Of a DNA stretch of 64,000 nt, positions 39,530 through 46,737 are shown piece by piece (positions within the stretch are counted from its first letter, which is position 1; each line of letters opens with the position of its first letter). Below the pieces are notes generated by a model. It was given only the letters and a program-made list of their open reading frames with translations. It made no database searches and had not been told where the DNA came from. A program made the position numbers and the translations under genes. The DNA comes from Geomonas agri (GTDB lineage Bacteria; Desulfobacterota; Desulfuromonadia; Geobacterales; Geobacteraceae), in the NCBI RefSeq assembly GCF_020179605.1, contig NZ_JAINZO010000001.1, positions 682,001 to 746,000 on the forward strand, given 5' to 3'.

Positions 39530-40581
39530 AAATCGTCGTCTTCGGCCTGTCCATCACCTCGTCCTGGGGCAACGGCCACGCCACCACCTACCGCGGGCTG
39601 CTGCGCGAAATGGACCGGCGGGGGCACGAAATCCTGTTCCTGGAGCGCGACGCCATCTGGTACGAGGCCCACCGCGACCTCCCCGAGCCCCCCTTCTGCA
39701 ACACGCTGATCTACAAGTCGCTGGACGAGCTCTTTGCGGAATACGGTCCCGAGATCTGCGACGCCGACTGTGTCATCGTTGGCTCTTACGTCTACCAGGG
39801 CATCGAGGTGGGCAAGTGGGTCAGCAAACACGCCAGGGGGATCAAGGCCTTCTACGACATCGACACACCCGTGACGCTGGCTGCGCTGGACCGGGGCGAG
39901 TGCCAGTACCTGAGCGAGGATCTGATACCCTGCTACGACCTCTACCTTTCCTTCACCGGCGGACCGACCCTGGACCACATCGAGCGCCGCTACGGCTCAA
40001 GGGCGGCTCGCCCCCTGTACTGCTCGGTCGATCCCATGGTGCACTACCCGATGCAGATCACACCGCGCTGGGATCTGGGCTACCTGGGGACCTACAGCCG
40101 TGACCGCCAGCCCGGCCTGGTTCAGCTGCTGTGCCAGCCGGCCGCGTCCTGGGAAAAGGGGCGCTTCGTGGTCGCTGGCGCCCAGTACCCCTCAGAGCTC
40201 AAGTGGTCCAAGAACACGCACCGGATCGAGCATTTGCCGCCGGAGTGCCACAGCGAATTTTACAGTTCCCAGCGCTTTACCCTGAACCTGACCAGGAAGC
40301 AGATGCAGCTCGCCGGTTACTCCCCCAGTGTGCGCCTCTTCGAGGCCGCCGCCTGCGCCGTCCCCATCGTGAGCGATCACTGGCCTGGACTGGAGCAGTT
40401 CTTTGTGCCGGGCAAGGAGATCCTGCTCGCCTCCGGGAGCCAGGAGATGCTGCGCATCCTGCAGCGTTTCCCCGACGAGGCGCGCCGCGCCATCGGCGAG
40501 CGTGCCCGCGCCCGTGTAATGCAGTCCCACTCCGCCTCTTGCCGCGCCGAGGAGCTCGAGGAATACCTGACCACGCTGTAA
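39526..40581 (+). CDS. CgeB-like glycosyltransferase, paralogue 3
   Basis: A 351-residue member of the same family: MKIVVFGLSITSSWGNGHAT then TYRGLLREMDRRGHEILFLER; AFYDIDTPVTLAAL; YLSFTGGPTLDHIE; second domain LGYLGTYSRDRQP; YSPSVRLFEAAACAVPIVSD and GLEQFFVPGKEILL. Closest by eye to paralogue 2 (shared EAHRD and donor-site blocks). ATGA overlap with the previous gene. Cytosolic; transfers an unknown sugar. Confidence 0.82.
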   Translation: MKIVVFGLSITSSWGNGHATTYRGLLREMDRRGHEILFLERDAIWYEAHRDLPEPPFCNTLIYKSLDELFAEYGPEICDADCVIVGSYVYQGIEVGKWVSKHARGIKAFYDIDTPVTLAALDRGECQYLSEDLIPCYDLYLSFTGGPTLDHIERRYGSRAARPLYCSVDPMVHYPMQITPRWDLGYLGTYSRDRQPGLVQLLCQPAASWEKGRFVVAGAQYPSELKWSKNTHRIEHLPPECHSEFYSSQRFTLNLTRKQMQLAGYSPSVRLFEAAACAVPIVSDHWPGLEQFFVPGKEILLASGSQEMLRILQRFPDEARRAIGERARARVMQSHSASCRAEELEEYLTTL

Positions 40582-40594
40582 GGAGAAAGAACGG

Positions 40595-41374
40595 ATGACG
40601 CACGCCAAGGCGAGAACGCTGGAAGACGACATCAAGGAACTGTCCCCCTGGTTCCACAACCTGCACCTGCCCGACGGGACGGAGACAGCCCCGGACCACT
40701 TCCTGGGGGACTTCCCCAGCTTCAAGTGGCGTGAGATATCGGGCTGCATCCCCGAGGACCTGACCGGGTGGAGTGCCCTCGACATCGGCTGCAACGCGGG
40801 CTTTTACTCATTCGAACTGGCGCGCCGCGGTGCCCGGGTGCTTGGTATAGACTGCGACAACCATTACCTGGACCAGGCCAACTGGGCTGCGGCGCAGTAC
40901 GGTTTGCAAAGCCTGGTGGAGTTTCGGCAGATGCAGGTTTATGACCTGGCGCGGGTCAAGGGAAAGTTCGACCTGGTACTTTTCATGGGGGTGTTCTACC
41001 ACCTGCGCTACCCGCTGCTGGCGCTCGACATCGTGGCGCAGAAGACTGCAGGGATGATGCTGTTCCAGACCATCACCATGCCCGGCCGCGCTGTCGCCGG
41101 ACAGCACGACTTCTGGATCAACGAGCGCGACGCCCTGCACGACGCGGGGTGGCCCAAGATGGCATTCATCGAAGAGCGCTTCGCCGGGGACCCGACCAAC
41201 TGGTGGATCGCCAACCACGCCGGCGTCGAGGCCATGCTCCGCTCGGCGGGGCTCAAGATTGCCGGGCACCCCGGGGACGAGATCTATCTCTGTCACCCCG
41301 ACCTGGAGCATCCTTCCTGCATGACTACCTGGAACCGTTCGGAATACCTGTCAGCCACCAACGCCGGTGAGTGA
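40595..41374 (+). CDS. SAM-dependent methyltransferase (CmoB/DUF1698-like)
   Basis: A 259-residue class I methyltransferase. SAM site LDIGCNAGFYSFELARRGAR with GIDCDNHYLDQA (acidic ribose contact), then DLVLFMGVFYHLRYPLLALD, and a C-terminal WWIANHAGVEAMLRSAGLKI. The core resembles the tRNA wobble-uridine CmoB/DUF1698 branch, but the genomic setting behind three glycosyltransferases suggests O-methylation of a sugar or glycan. I recall that related methyltransferases are found with CgeB-like genes in other bacteria; that is from memory. AAGGAGAAAGAACGG precedes the ATG. Last gene of the cluster. Confidence 0.83.
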   Translation: MTHAKARTLEDDIKELSPWFHNLHLPDGTETAPDHFLGDFPSFKWREISGCIPEDLTGWSALDIGCNAGFYSFELARRGARVLGIDCDNHYLDQANWAAAQYGLQSLVEFRQMQVYDLARVKGKFDLVLFMGVFYHLRYPLLALDIVAQKTAGMMLFQTITMPGRAVAGQHDFWINERDALHDAGWPKMAFIEERFAGDPTNWWIANHAGVEAMLRSAGLKIAGHPGDEIYLCHPDLEHPSCMTTWNRSEYLSATNAGE

Positions 41375-41472
41375 GTCGGCGTCTTCCCTGGATCAGTCGT
41401 GCTCCTTATGCCAACCGCCTGTTTTCACGCTTGAAAGAAGGTATACACAATCAAACCTACTTTTTGTGTCTA

Positions 41473-41496
41473 CGCTATAACGTTTATGATATAACG
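41473..41496. promoter_or_regulatory. Candidate ModE operator
   Basis: CGCTATAA at 41473-41480 and ATATAACG at 41489-41496 bracket an 8-base centre. This resembles the E. coli ModE palindrome as I remember it (CGCTATAT...ATATAACG). It lies about 135 bases before the modE-like gene, in the gap after the methyltransferase, suggesting autoregulation. Confidence 0.5.
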
Positions 41497-41629
41497 TGTA
41501 GCCCACAATGAGAGGAACAGGGCAAGTGCCTCTTTACTCTCAAAGAAATGATCGTATACTCAGTGAGATACGGGCAGATGCCTGTGCAAGAAACCTCCTC
41601 ACAGTCTTTGCTCTTACACGAGGTGTGCA

Positions 41630-42442
41630 TTGAGTCGTAGCGCAAAACACGGCATAGAGCTCGAAGGGGCTCTCTGGTTTCACAAGGATGAGCAGAAGTT
41701 CCTGGGACTGGACCGGATCGCGCTGCTACAGAAGATCGACGAGTTGGGCTCCATTACCAAGGCGGCCAAGGCCGTCGGTATCAGCTACAAGAACGCCTGG
41801 GACCTGGTCAACATGATCAACAACCTCGCGGAAAAGCCGCTGGTGGAACGGGTGACCGGCGGCAGGGGAGGCGGGGGGACGACCCTCACCGCCTACGGTA
41901 AGGAAGTGGTCAAGCAGTACGGCGTACTCCAGGAGGAGCATCGCAGGTTCCTGGAGAACCTTGAGGGACGGCTGGGCGACAGCGCCAGCCTGTACCAACT
42001 TTTGCGGAGGATATCCATGAAAGTAAGTGCCCGTAACGTGTTGTCCGGGACCATCACCAAGATAACCAAGGGTGTGGTGAACGCAGAGGTGACCCTGGCG
42101 CTCACCGGCGGCGCGCCGCTGGTCGCCGTGATCACCAACGGTGCCGTTGAGAATCTCGCCCTTAAGGAAGGGGGCTCCGCCTACGCCATCATCAAGGCCA
42201 GCTCGGTCATGGTAGGCACCGACCTGCACGACGCCAAGATCAGCGCCCGCAACGTCATGTGTGGCACCGTGGTCAAGATCGTGGAAGGGCCTGTGTCCAC
42301 CGAGGTCGACGTCGAGGTGGGTGGCGGCAACACCATCAGTGCCGTCATCACCCACGAAAGCGGCACGAGCCTCGACCTTAAGGTCGGCGCCCACGCCTGC
42401 ACCCTGTTCAAGGCATCCAGCGTAATCCTTGGGGTTAGTTGA
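41630..42442 (+). CDS. modE: ModE-type molybdate/tungstate-responsive regulator
   Basis: A 270-residue DNA-binding regulator. Residues 1-115 are a LysR-like winged helix (IALLQKIDELGSITKAAKAV, SYKNAWDLVNMINNL, ERVTGGRGGGGTTLTAYGKE) as in ModE. Residues about 128-270 are two tandem Mop/TOBE domains (SARNVLSGTITKITKGVVNA and SARNVMCGTVVKIVEGPVS) that bind oxyanions. Start is TTG 41630, nine bases after GAGG. The following tupABC-like transporter and the upstream operator support a role in tungstate/molybdate homeostasis. Confidence 0.9.
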   Translation: MSRSAKHGIELEGALWFHKDEQKFLGLDRIALLQKIDELGSITKAAKAVGISYKNAWDLVNMINNLAEKPLVERVTGGRGGGGTTLTAYGKEVVKQYGVLQEEHRRFLENLEGRLGDSASLYQLLRRISMKVSARNVLSGTITKITKGVVNAEVTLALTGGAPLVAVITNGAVENLALKEGGSAYAIIKASSVMVGTDLHDAKISARNVMCGTVVKIVEGPVSTEVDVEVGGGNTISAVITHESGTSLDLKVGAHACTLFKASSVILGVS

Positions 42443-42487
42443 AATAAGGGAGGGGGCCACATCCAATCCCGGATGATCCGGAATGAC

Positions 42488-42516
42488 AAGGGGGCGGTGC
42501 GCCGTTCCCCTTTTTT
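42488..42516 (+). terminator. Terminator after modE
   Basis: AAGGGG pairs with CCCCTT, with an inner CGG/CCG pair around TGCG, followed by TTTTTT. It separates modE from tupA. Confidence 0.8.
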
Positions 42517-42542
42517 AGGCTACCCGCTGTAGCTGAAGCACC

Positions 42543-42562
42543 ATAACGGTCGACACCGTAAC
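42543..42562. promoter_or_regulatory. Inverted repeat upstream of tupA
   Basis: ACGGT and ACCGT flank CGAC, within ATAACGGT...ACCGTAAC. Located 30 bases before the tupA ATG. It could be a regulator site, but it is not a clear match to the ModE palindrome. Confidence 0.3.
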
Positions 42563-42591
42563 AGGATAAACATCATAAAAGGAGTTAGACG

Positions 42592-43458
42592 ATGACCCGA
42601 ATTTTCAGAATGTTGCCGCTGTTCGTTGCCCTGTTCCTGTTTTCTGCAGTAGCCTCGGTCTCCACCAGCTGGGCCGCCCAGCAGAAGAACCTGATCCTCG
42701 CCACCACCACCTCCACCCAGGACTCCGGTCTTCTGGACGTACTGATCCCGATCTTCGAGAAGCAGACCGGCTACTTCGTGAAGACCATCTCGGTCGGCTC
42801 CGGTCAGGCCATGAAGATGGGGGAGAAGGGGGAAGCCGACGTGCTGCTGGTGCACTCCCCGGACGCCGAGAAGAAGTTCATGGCCGACGGCTTCGGTGTA
42901 GACCGCAAACTGGTCATGCACAACGACTTCATCGTGCTGGGACCGGCTAACGACCCGGCGAAGATCCGCGGCACCAAGACCGCTGCCGATGCGCTCAAGG
43001 CCATCGCCAAGGCCAACGCGCTGTGGCTCTCCCGTGGTGACAACTCGGGCACCCACGCCAAGGAAAAGGGACTTTTCAAGGCTGCCGCCATCAACCCGGA
43101 GGGTCAGAAATGGTTCCAGCAGACCGGCCTGGGCATGGGCGAGACCCTGAACGTTGCCGCAGAGAAGAAGGGGTACCTGCTGGCTGACCGTGGCACCTAC
43201 CTGGCGCTCAACAAGAAGGCGCACCTGGGCCTTGAGGTCATGGTCCAGGGCGAGCCGAAGCTCCTCAACATCTACCACGTTATCGAGGTGAACCCGGCCA
43301 AGTGGCCCAAGGTGAACAATGCCGGCGCCAGGGCTTTCGCCGACTTCATGGTCTCCAAGAAGACCCAGGAAATCATCTCCACCTTCGGCAAGAAGGAATT
43401 CGGCTCGCCGCTGTTCTTCCCTGACGCAGGCAAGGATCCGAAGTTGCTCGGTCTGTAA
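42592..43458 (+). CDS. tupA: Tungstate ABC transporter substrate-binding protein
   Basis: A 288-residue periplasmic oxyanion-binding protein. Signal peptide ends at VSTSWAA-QQK. The mature start LILATTTSTQDSGLLDVLIP has the TTTS motif that binds tungstate in TupA; later VGSGQAMKMGEKGEADVLLV, MHNDFIVLGPANDPAKI and SRGDNSGTHAKEK are TupA-typical. By this motif it is more likely tungstate- than molybdate-selective. Tungsten enzymes such as aldehyde oxidoreductases occur in this family of bacteria. Good ribosome site AAAGGAG before the ATG. Confidence 0.92.
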   Translation: MTRIFRMLPLFVALFLFSAVASVSTSWAAQQKNLILATTTSTQDSGLLDVLIPIFEKQTGYFVKTISVGSGQAMKMGEKGEADVLLVHSPDAEKKFMADGFGVDRKLVMHNDFIVLGPANDPAKIRGTKTAADALKAIAKANALWLSRGDNSGTHAKEKGLFKAAAINPEGQKWFQQTGLGMGETLNVAAEKKGYLLADRGTYLALNKKAHLGLEVMVQGEPKLLNIYHVIEVNPAKWPKVNNAGARAFADFMVSKKTQEIISTFGKKEFGSPLFFPDAGKDPKLLGL

Positions 43459-43460
43459 AA

Positions 43461-43523
43461 GCAAATCCCCCTGTCCCCCCTTTCGCAAAGGGGGGACGTC
43501 AGGTCACATGCTGCGCTTCGTGG
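43461..43523 (-). repeat. Dispersed 64-bp palindromic repeat, full copy 3
   Basis: GCAAATCCCCCTGTCCCCC, core with TTTCGCAAAGGGGGG, ACGTCAGGTCACATGCTGCG, ending CTTCGTGG. Lies between tupA and tupB inside the operon. Confidence 0.75.
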
Positions 43524-43563
43524 CTGAGCACCCCCTGATCGCCCCATTCACGGAGGAAGCTGA

Positions 43564-44262
43564 ATGGATGTAATTCTCGAAGGTTTGACAAAGGCGTTCC
43601 AGCTCCTCGCGTCGCTTGATCGCGAGGTGCTGGGCATCGCCTGGCTGTCGCTCAAGGTCTCCGGGCTCGCCACGCTCTTTTCGCTGGTGCTCGGTCTTTC
43701 CGTGGGTACGCTGGTGGCACTCACCAGCTTCCCCGGTAAGAAGATCCTGGTGAGCGTGGTGAATACGGGGATGGGACTGCCGCCGGTGGTGGTGGGCCTC
43801 TTCGTGTCCATCATGCTCTGGAGAAACGGCCCGCTGGGGTACCTTGAGCTCCTCTACACGCCGACCGCCATCATCATCGCGCAGACCGTGATTGCGACCC
43901 CCATCGTCATGGGGGTCACCATCGGCGCCATGCAGAACCTTCCGGCCAACCTGAGGCTGCAGATCCTCGCCCTGGGTGCCACCCGGGTGCAGATGGTCTG
44001 GATGCTGATCAAGGAGGCACGGCTGCCGCTCATGGCCGGCGTGATGGCCGGCTTCGGCGGGGTCATCTCGGAAGTGGGCGCCTCCATCATGGTCGGTGGC
44101 AACGTGAGAGGCTACACCCGCGTGCTCACCACCGCTACGGTGATGGAGACCGGCCGCGGCAACTTCGACATGGCCATTGCCCTGTCGGTGATACTTCTGC
44201 TATTCTGCTTCGCCGTCAACTACATCCTCACCTACATCCAGCAGCGGGAAAGACCCAGATGA
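43564..44262 (+). CDS. tupB: Tungstate ABC transporter permease
   Basis: A 232-residue polytopic inner-membrane protein with about five to six helices (LASLDREVLGIAWLSLKVSG, ATLFSLVLGLSVGTLVAL, GLPPVVVGLFVSIMLWRNG, ILLLFCFAVNYILTYI) and the EAA-type loop ALGATRVQMVWMLIKEARLP. It forms the channel with TupC. CGGAGGAAGCTGA precedes the ATG. Overlaps tupC by four bases. Confidence 0.9.
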   Translation: MDVILEGLTKAFQLLASLDREVLGIAWLSLKVSGLATLFSLVLGLSVGTLVALTSFPGKKILVSVVNTGMGLPPVVVGLFVSIMLWRNGPLGYLELLYTPTAIIIAQTVIATPIVMGVTIGAMQNLPANLRLQILALGATRVQMVWMLIKEARLPLMAGVMAGFGGVISEVGASIMVGGNVRGYTRVLTTATVMETGRGNFDMAIALSVILLLFCFAVNYILTYIQQRERPR

Positions 44263-45359
44263 CGCAGCAACAAAACCTGCTCGACCTGAAACAGCTGAGG
44301 GTTGATCGAGGCGGCGTGACCGTGCTCGACATACCCTCTTTTTCTTTGTGCCCTAACGAGTTCGTCTCGCTGATCGGCCCCAATGGCGCTGGCAAGTCGA
44401 CCCTGCTCCTGTCCCTTTTGGGGCTCATGAAGCGCCAGACCGGCACCGTTACCTATCAGGGCGGTGCCATCGTTTCCGAGGCGCAATGGCTCGATCTGCG
44501 CCGCCGCACCGCCATGGTGTTGCAGGAGCCGCTCCTTTTCGACAGCACCGTCTTCGACAACGTGGCCAGCGGCCTGAAACTCAGGGGGCTTGGGCGCGCA
44601 GAGATCAAGAGCCGCGTCGCCACCTACCTCGATCGATTCAACCTGGCCCACATGGCGCAGCGCTCGGCGCGCAAGCTCTCCGGCGGCGAGGCCCGGCGGG
44701 TGAGCCTTGCGCGTGCCTTCGCGGTGGAGCCCGAGGTGATCTTCTTCGACGAACCCTTCGCCAACCTCGACCCACCCACCAGGCAGGCGCTCACCGAGGA
44801 CATGGACCGCATCATCCGAGACCGGGGCATCGCCGCCATCCTGGTCACCCACGACCAGTCCGAAGCGCTCCGGATGTCGCAGCGCATCGTGGTGATGAAC
44901 GCGGGTCACATCGTGCAGCAGGGAACCCCGGCGGCGGTGATGAACCACCCGGTGAACGAGTTCGTCGCCAATTTCGTAGGAATGGAAACCATCCTGGAAG
45001 GGGAGGTGCTCAGCAACCGGCAGCAGCAGCTCGCGGTTCGGGTGGCGGGCCGGGAGATCGACACGGTGGGGGACGAGGTGTCCGGCGCTCAGGTCTATTG
45101 CTGTATCCGCCCCGAGAACGTCACCGTCACAGTCGGTCATCCCGAGCACAAAAGCAGTGCCAGGAATCACTACGAAGGGCGCATCGTCGAGATCGCCGCC
45201 ATGGGGCCGTTCCTGAAGCTGCGGCTAGATTGCGGTTTCTTGCTCACCGCCTACGTCACCCGTGAGTCCTTCACTGAACTGGCCTTGTATGAAGGGAAGG
45301 AGATCCACGCCTCCTTCAAGGCCACCTCCGTCCATCTTATCCCCAGGCGCGCTGTGTAA
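44259..45359 (+). CDS. tupC: Tungstate/molybdate ABC transporter ATP-binding protein with TOBE domain
   Basis: A 366-residue ATPase. Walker A SLIGPNGAGKSTLLLSL, signature LSGGEARRVSLARAF, Walker B VIFFDEPFANLDPP and the switch His in ILVTHDQSEAL. The C-terminal 120 residues after about 245 hold a TOBE domain (YCCIRPENVTVTVG), as in ModC-type ATPases, which senses oxyanion. ATGA coupling with tupB. Confidence 0.9.
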   Translation: MTQQQNLLDLKQLRVDRGGVTVLDIPSFSLCPNEFVSLIGPNGAGKSTLLLSLLGLMKRQTGTVTYQGGAIVSEAQWLDLRRRTAMVLQEPLLFDSTVFDNVASGLKLRGLGRAEIKSRVATYLDRFNLAHMAQRSARKLSGGEARRVSLARAFAVEPEVIFFDEPFANLDPPTRQALTEDMDRIIRDRGIAAILVTHDQSEALRMSQRIVVMNAGHIVQQGTPAAVMNHPVNEFVANFVGMETILEGEVLSNRQQQLAVRVAGREIDTVGDEVSGAQVYCCIRPENVTVTVGHPEHKSSARNHYEGRIVEIAAMGPFLKLRLDCGFLLTAYVTRESFTELALYEGKEIHASFKATSVHLIPRRAV

Positions 45360-45435
45360 ATAGCGCTTTGCAAAACGTCGCTTGTGCCTTATATTCCTAC
45401 CTGTTTTGCCAACAGGGTAACTAGGAGGATAGAGC

Positions 45436-45771
45436 ATGAAAAAAGCCGTTAACCTCATCGTCGCCGTCTCGGCCGTCGTGATGCTGTCCGCCCCCGCCTA
45501 TGCCGACGAGACCGTGAGGTGCAAAGGTGGCATCGTGTCGGTCGGGGATTCCGCGGGAGAGGTGCTCGCCAAGTGCGGCCAGCCTGCCACGACCACGCAA
45601 AGTTCGAAGAAGGTGGTGCAGAAGGACCAGCAGTCCAGCCCGACCAGGAGCATCACCAACATCATCGTCGACAACTGGATTTTCAACTTCGGCCCCAACG
45701 AGTTCCAGTACCAGCTGGAGCTGCAGGACGGCCGCGTCTCCCGCATCCAGAGCCTCGATTACGGCTACTGA
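45436..45771 (+). CDS. Exported DUF2845 protein
   Basis: A 111-residue periplasmic protein of unknown function. Signal peptide MKKAVNLIVAVSAVVMLSAP then AYA-DETVRC. The mature part has the DUF2845 pattern: CKGGIVSVGDSAGEVLAKCG with two Cys and VDNWIFNFGPNEFQYQLELQ near the end. TAGGAGGATAGAGC precedes the ATG. The two Cys may form a disulfide. No clear operon partner. Confidence 0.85.
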   Translation: MKKAVNLIVAVSAVVMLSAPAYADETVRCKGGIVSVGDSAGEVLAKCGQPATTTQSSKKVVQKDQQSSPTRSITNIIVDNWIFNFGPNEFQYQLELQDGRVSRIQSLDYGY

Positions 45772-45811
45772 AGTCGCAGCTGGCAGCCGCCCGATCAGCT
45801 GTCGTCCTGTC

Positions 45812-45923
45812 CCCTCGCCCTCCGGGAGAGGGTGGCCGTCAGGCCGGGTGAGGGCGCTGCCACTAGCGCCACTGTCCCTTCGTTGCGCTGCCCTCACCCC
45901 GACCCTCTCCTAGGGGGAGAGGG
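45812..45923. repeat. 112-bp MITE-like inverted repeat
   Basis: The left arm (CCCTCGCCCTCCGGGAGAGG then GGCCGGGTGAGGGC) pairs imperfectly with the right arm (GCCCTCACCCCGACCCTCTCC then GGGGGAGAGGG as a reverse complement). No coding frame. It sits between the DUF2845 and mntP genes. This kind of GGGTGAGGGC element is common in GC-rich genomes. Confidence 0.65.
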
Positions 45924-45999
45924 ATGTTCCGCTTCTTTCCAGAGGAAGGGGGCGTGACTAGCGGATCTATAAGCAACTGCAAAAAAAGTTGGAGTCTTA

Positions 46000-46563
46000 A
46001 TGGATTGGATTAGCATCTTCGGCATCGCCCTGGCCCTGGCCATGGATGCCTTCGCCGTCGCCCTGGCAACCGGCGCGGTATTGAACCCGGTTACCGGCCG
46101 GCACCTGTTTCGCCTCGGTTTTCATTTCGGCCTGTTCCAGGCGCTCATGCCCATCGCGGGATGGCTGCTCGGCCTCACGGTCCAGAAATGGATCACCGCC
46201 TACGACCATTGGATCGCCTTCGGCCTGTTGGCCTACGTCGGTGGCAGGATGATCGTCGAGGCCTTCGAGGAGGATGACGACAGCTCCCCGTCCGACCCGA
46301 CCAAGGGTCTTACCATGGTGATGCTCTCCGTTGCCACCAGCATCGACGCCTTCGCAGTCGGCCTCTCGCTGGCCATGCTCGGGGTCAGCGTGTGGGTCCC
46401 GTCCGTGATCATCGGTATTGTCGCGGCGGTGCTGACCGTGGCCGGCATGCTCCTGGGGCGCCGCCTCGGGGACAACTGGGGCAAGCGCGTCGAGGTCTGC
46501 GGCGGGGTGGTGCTTTGCCTGATCGGCCTCAAGATTCTCTTGGAGCACACACTCTTCAAGTGA
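46000..46563 (+). CDS. mntP: Manganese efflux pump
   Basis: Exports Mn2+ across the inner membrane. The 187-residue protein has six helices arranged as two triplets, each with the conserved acidic motif: AMDAFAVALATG in helix 1 and SIDAFAVGLSLAML in helix 4. Length and the paired DAFAV motifs match MntP. GTTGGAGTCTTA precedes the ATG. I find no yybP-ykoY riboswitch upstream; the leader holds the 112-bp inverted repeat instead. Confidence 0.93.
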   Translation: MDWISIFGIALALAMDAFAVALATGAVLNPVTGRHLFRLGFHFGLFQALMPIAGWLLGLTVQKWITAYDHWIAFGLLAYVGGRMIVEAFEEDDDSSPSDPTKGLTMVMLSVATSIDAFAVGLSLAMLGVSVWVPSVIIGIVAAVLTVAGMLLGRRLGDNWGKRVEVCGGVVLCLIGLKILLEHTLFK

Positions 46564-46609
46564 GGCGCGGGCTTTATTTGTCTGCGCACGTTCCACTTCC
46601 TTTCATTTA

Positions 46610-46651
46610 ACTTCAAGCCTCCTCTCAGTAAAATTGAAAGAGGCTTGAAGT
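46610..46651. repeat. Perfect 12-bp stem hairpin after mntP
   Basis: ACTTCAAGCCTC pairs perfectly with GAGGCTTGAAGT around an 18-base AT-rich loop. No T run follows, so not a standard terminator; it may protect the mntP 3' end or mark a regulator site ahead of the kinase gene. Confidence 0.5.
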
Positions 46652-46737
46652 GTCATAAAAGCCCTGTATATTTTCCCAATTGCAAATAGCCGCTCGTCTA
46701 ACCCCGATGTAAGAGATTGTCTATAACAGAGGGCCGA

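Noticed and set aside
45772-45999. yybP-ykoY manganese riboswitch before mntP
   Set aside because: Its conserved loop sequences are not found; the region is an inverted repeat of a dispersed type.
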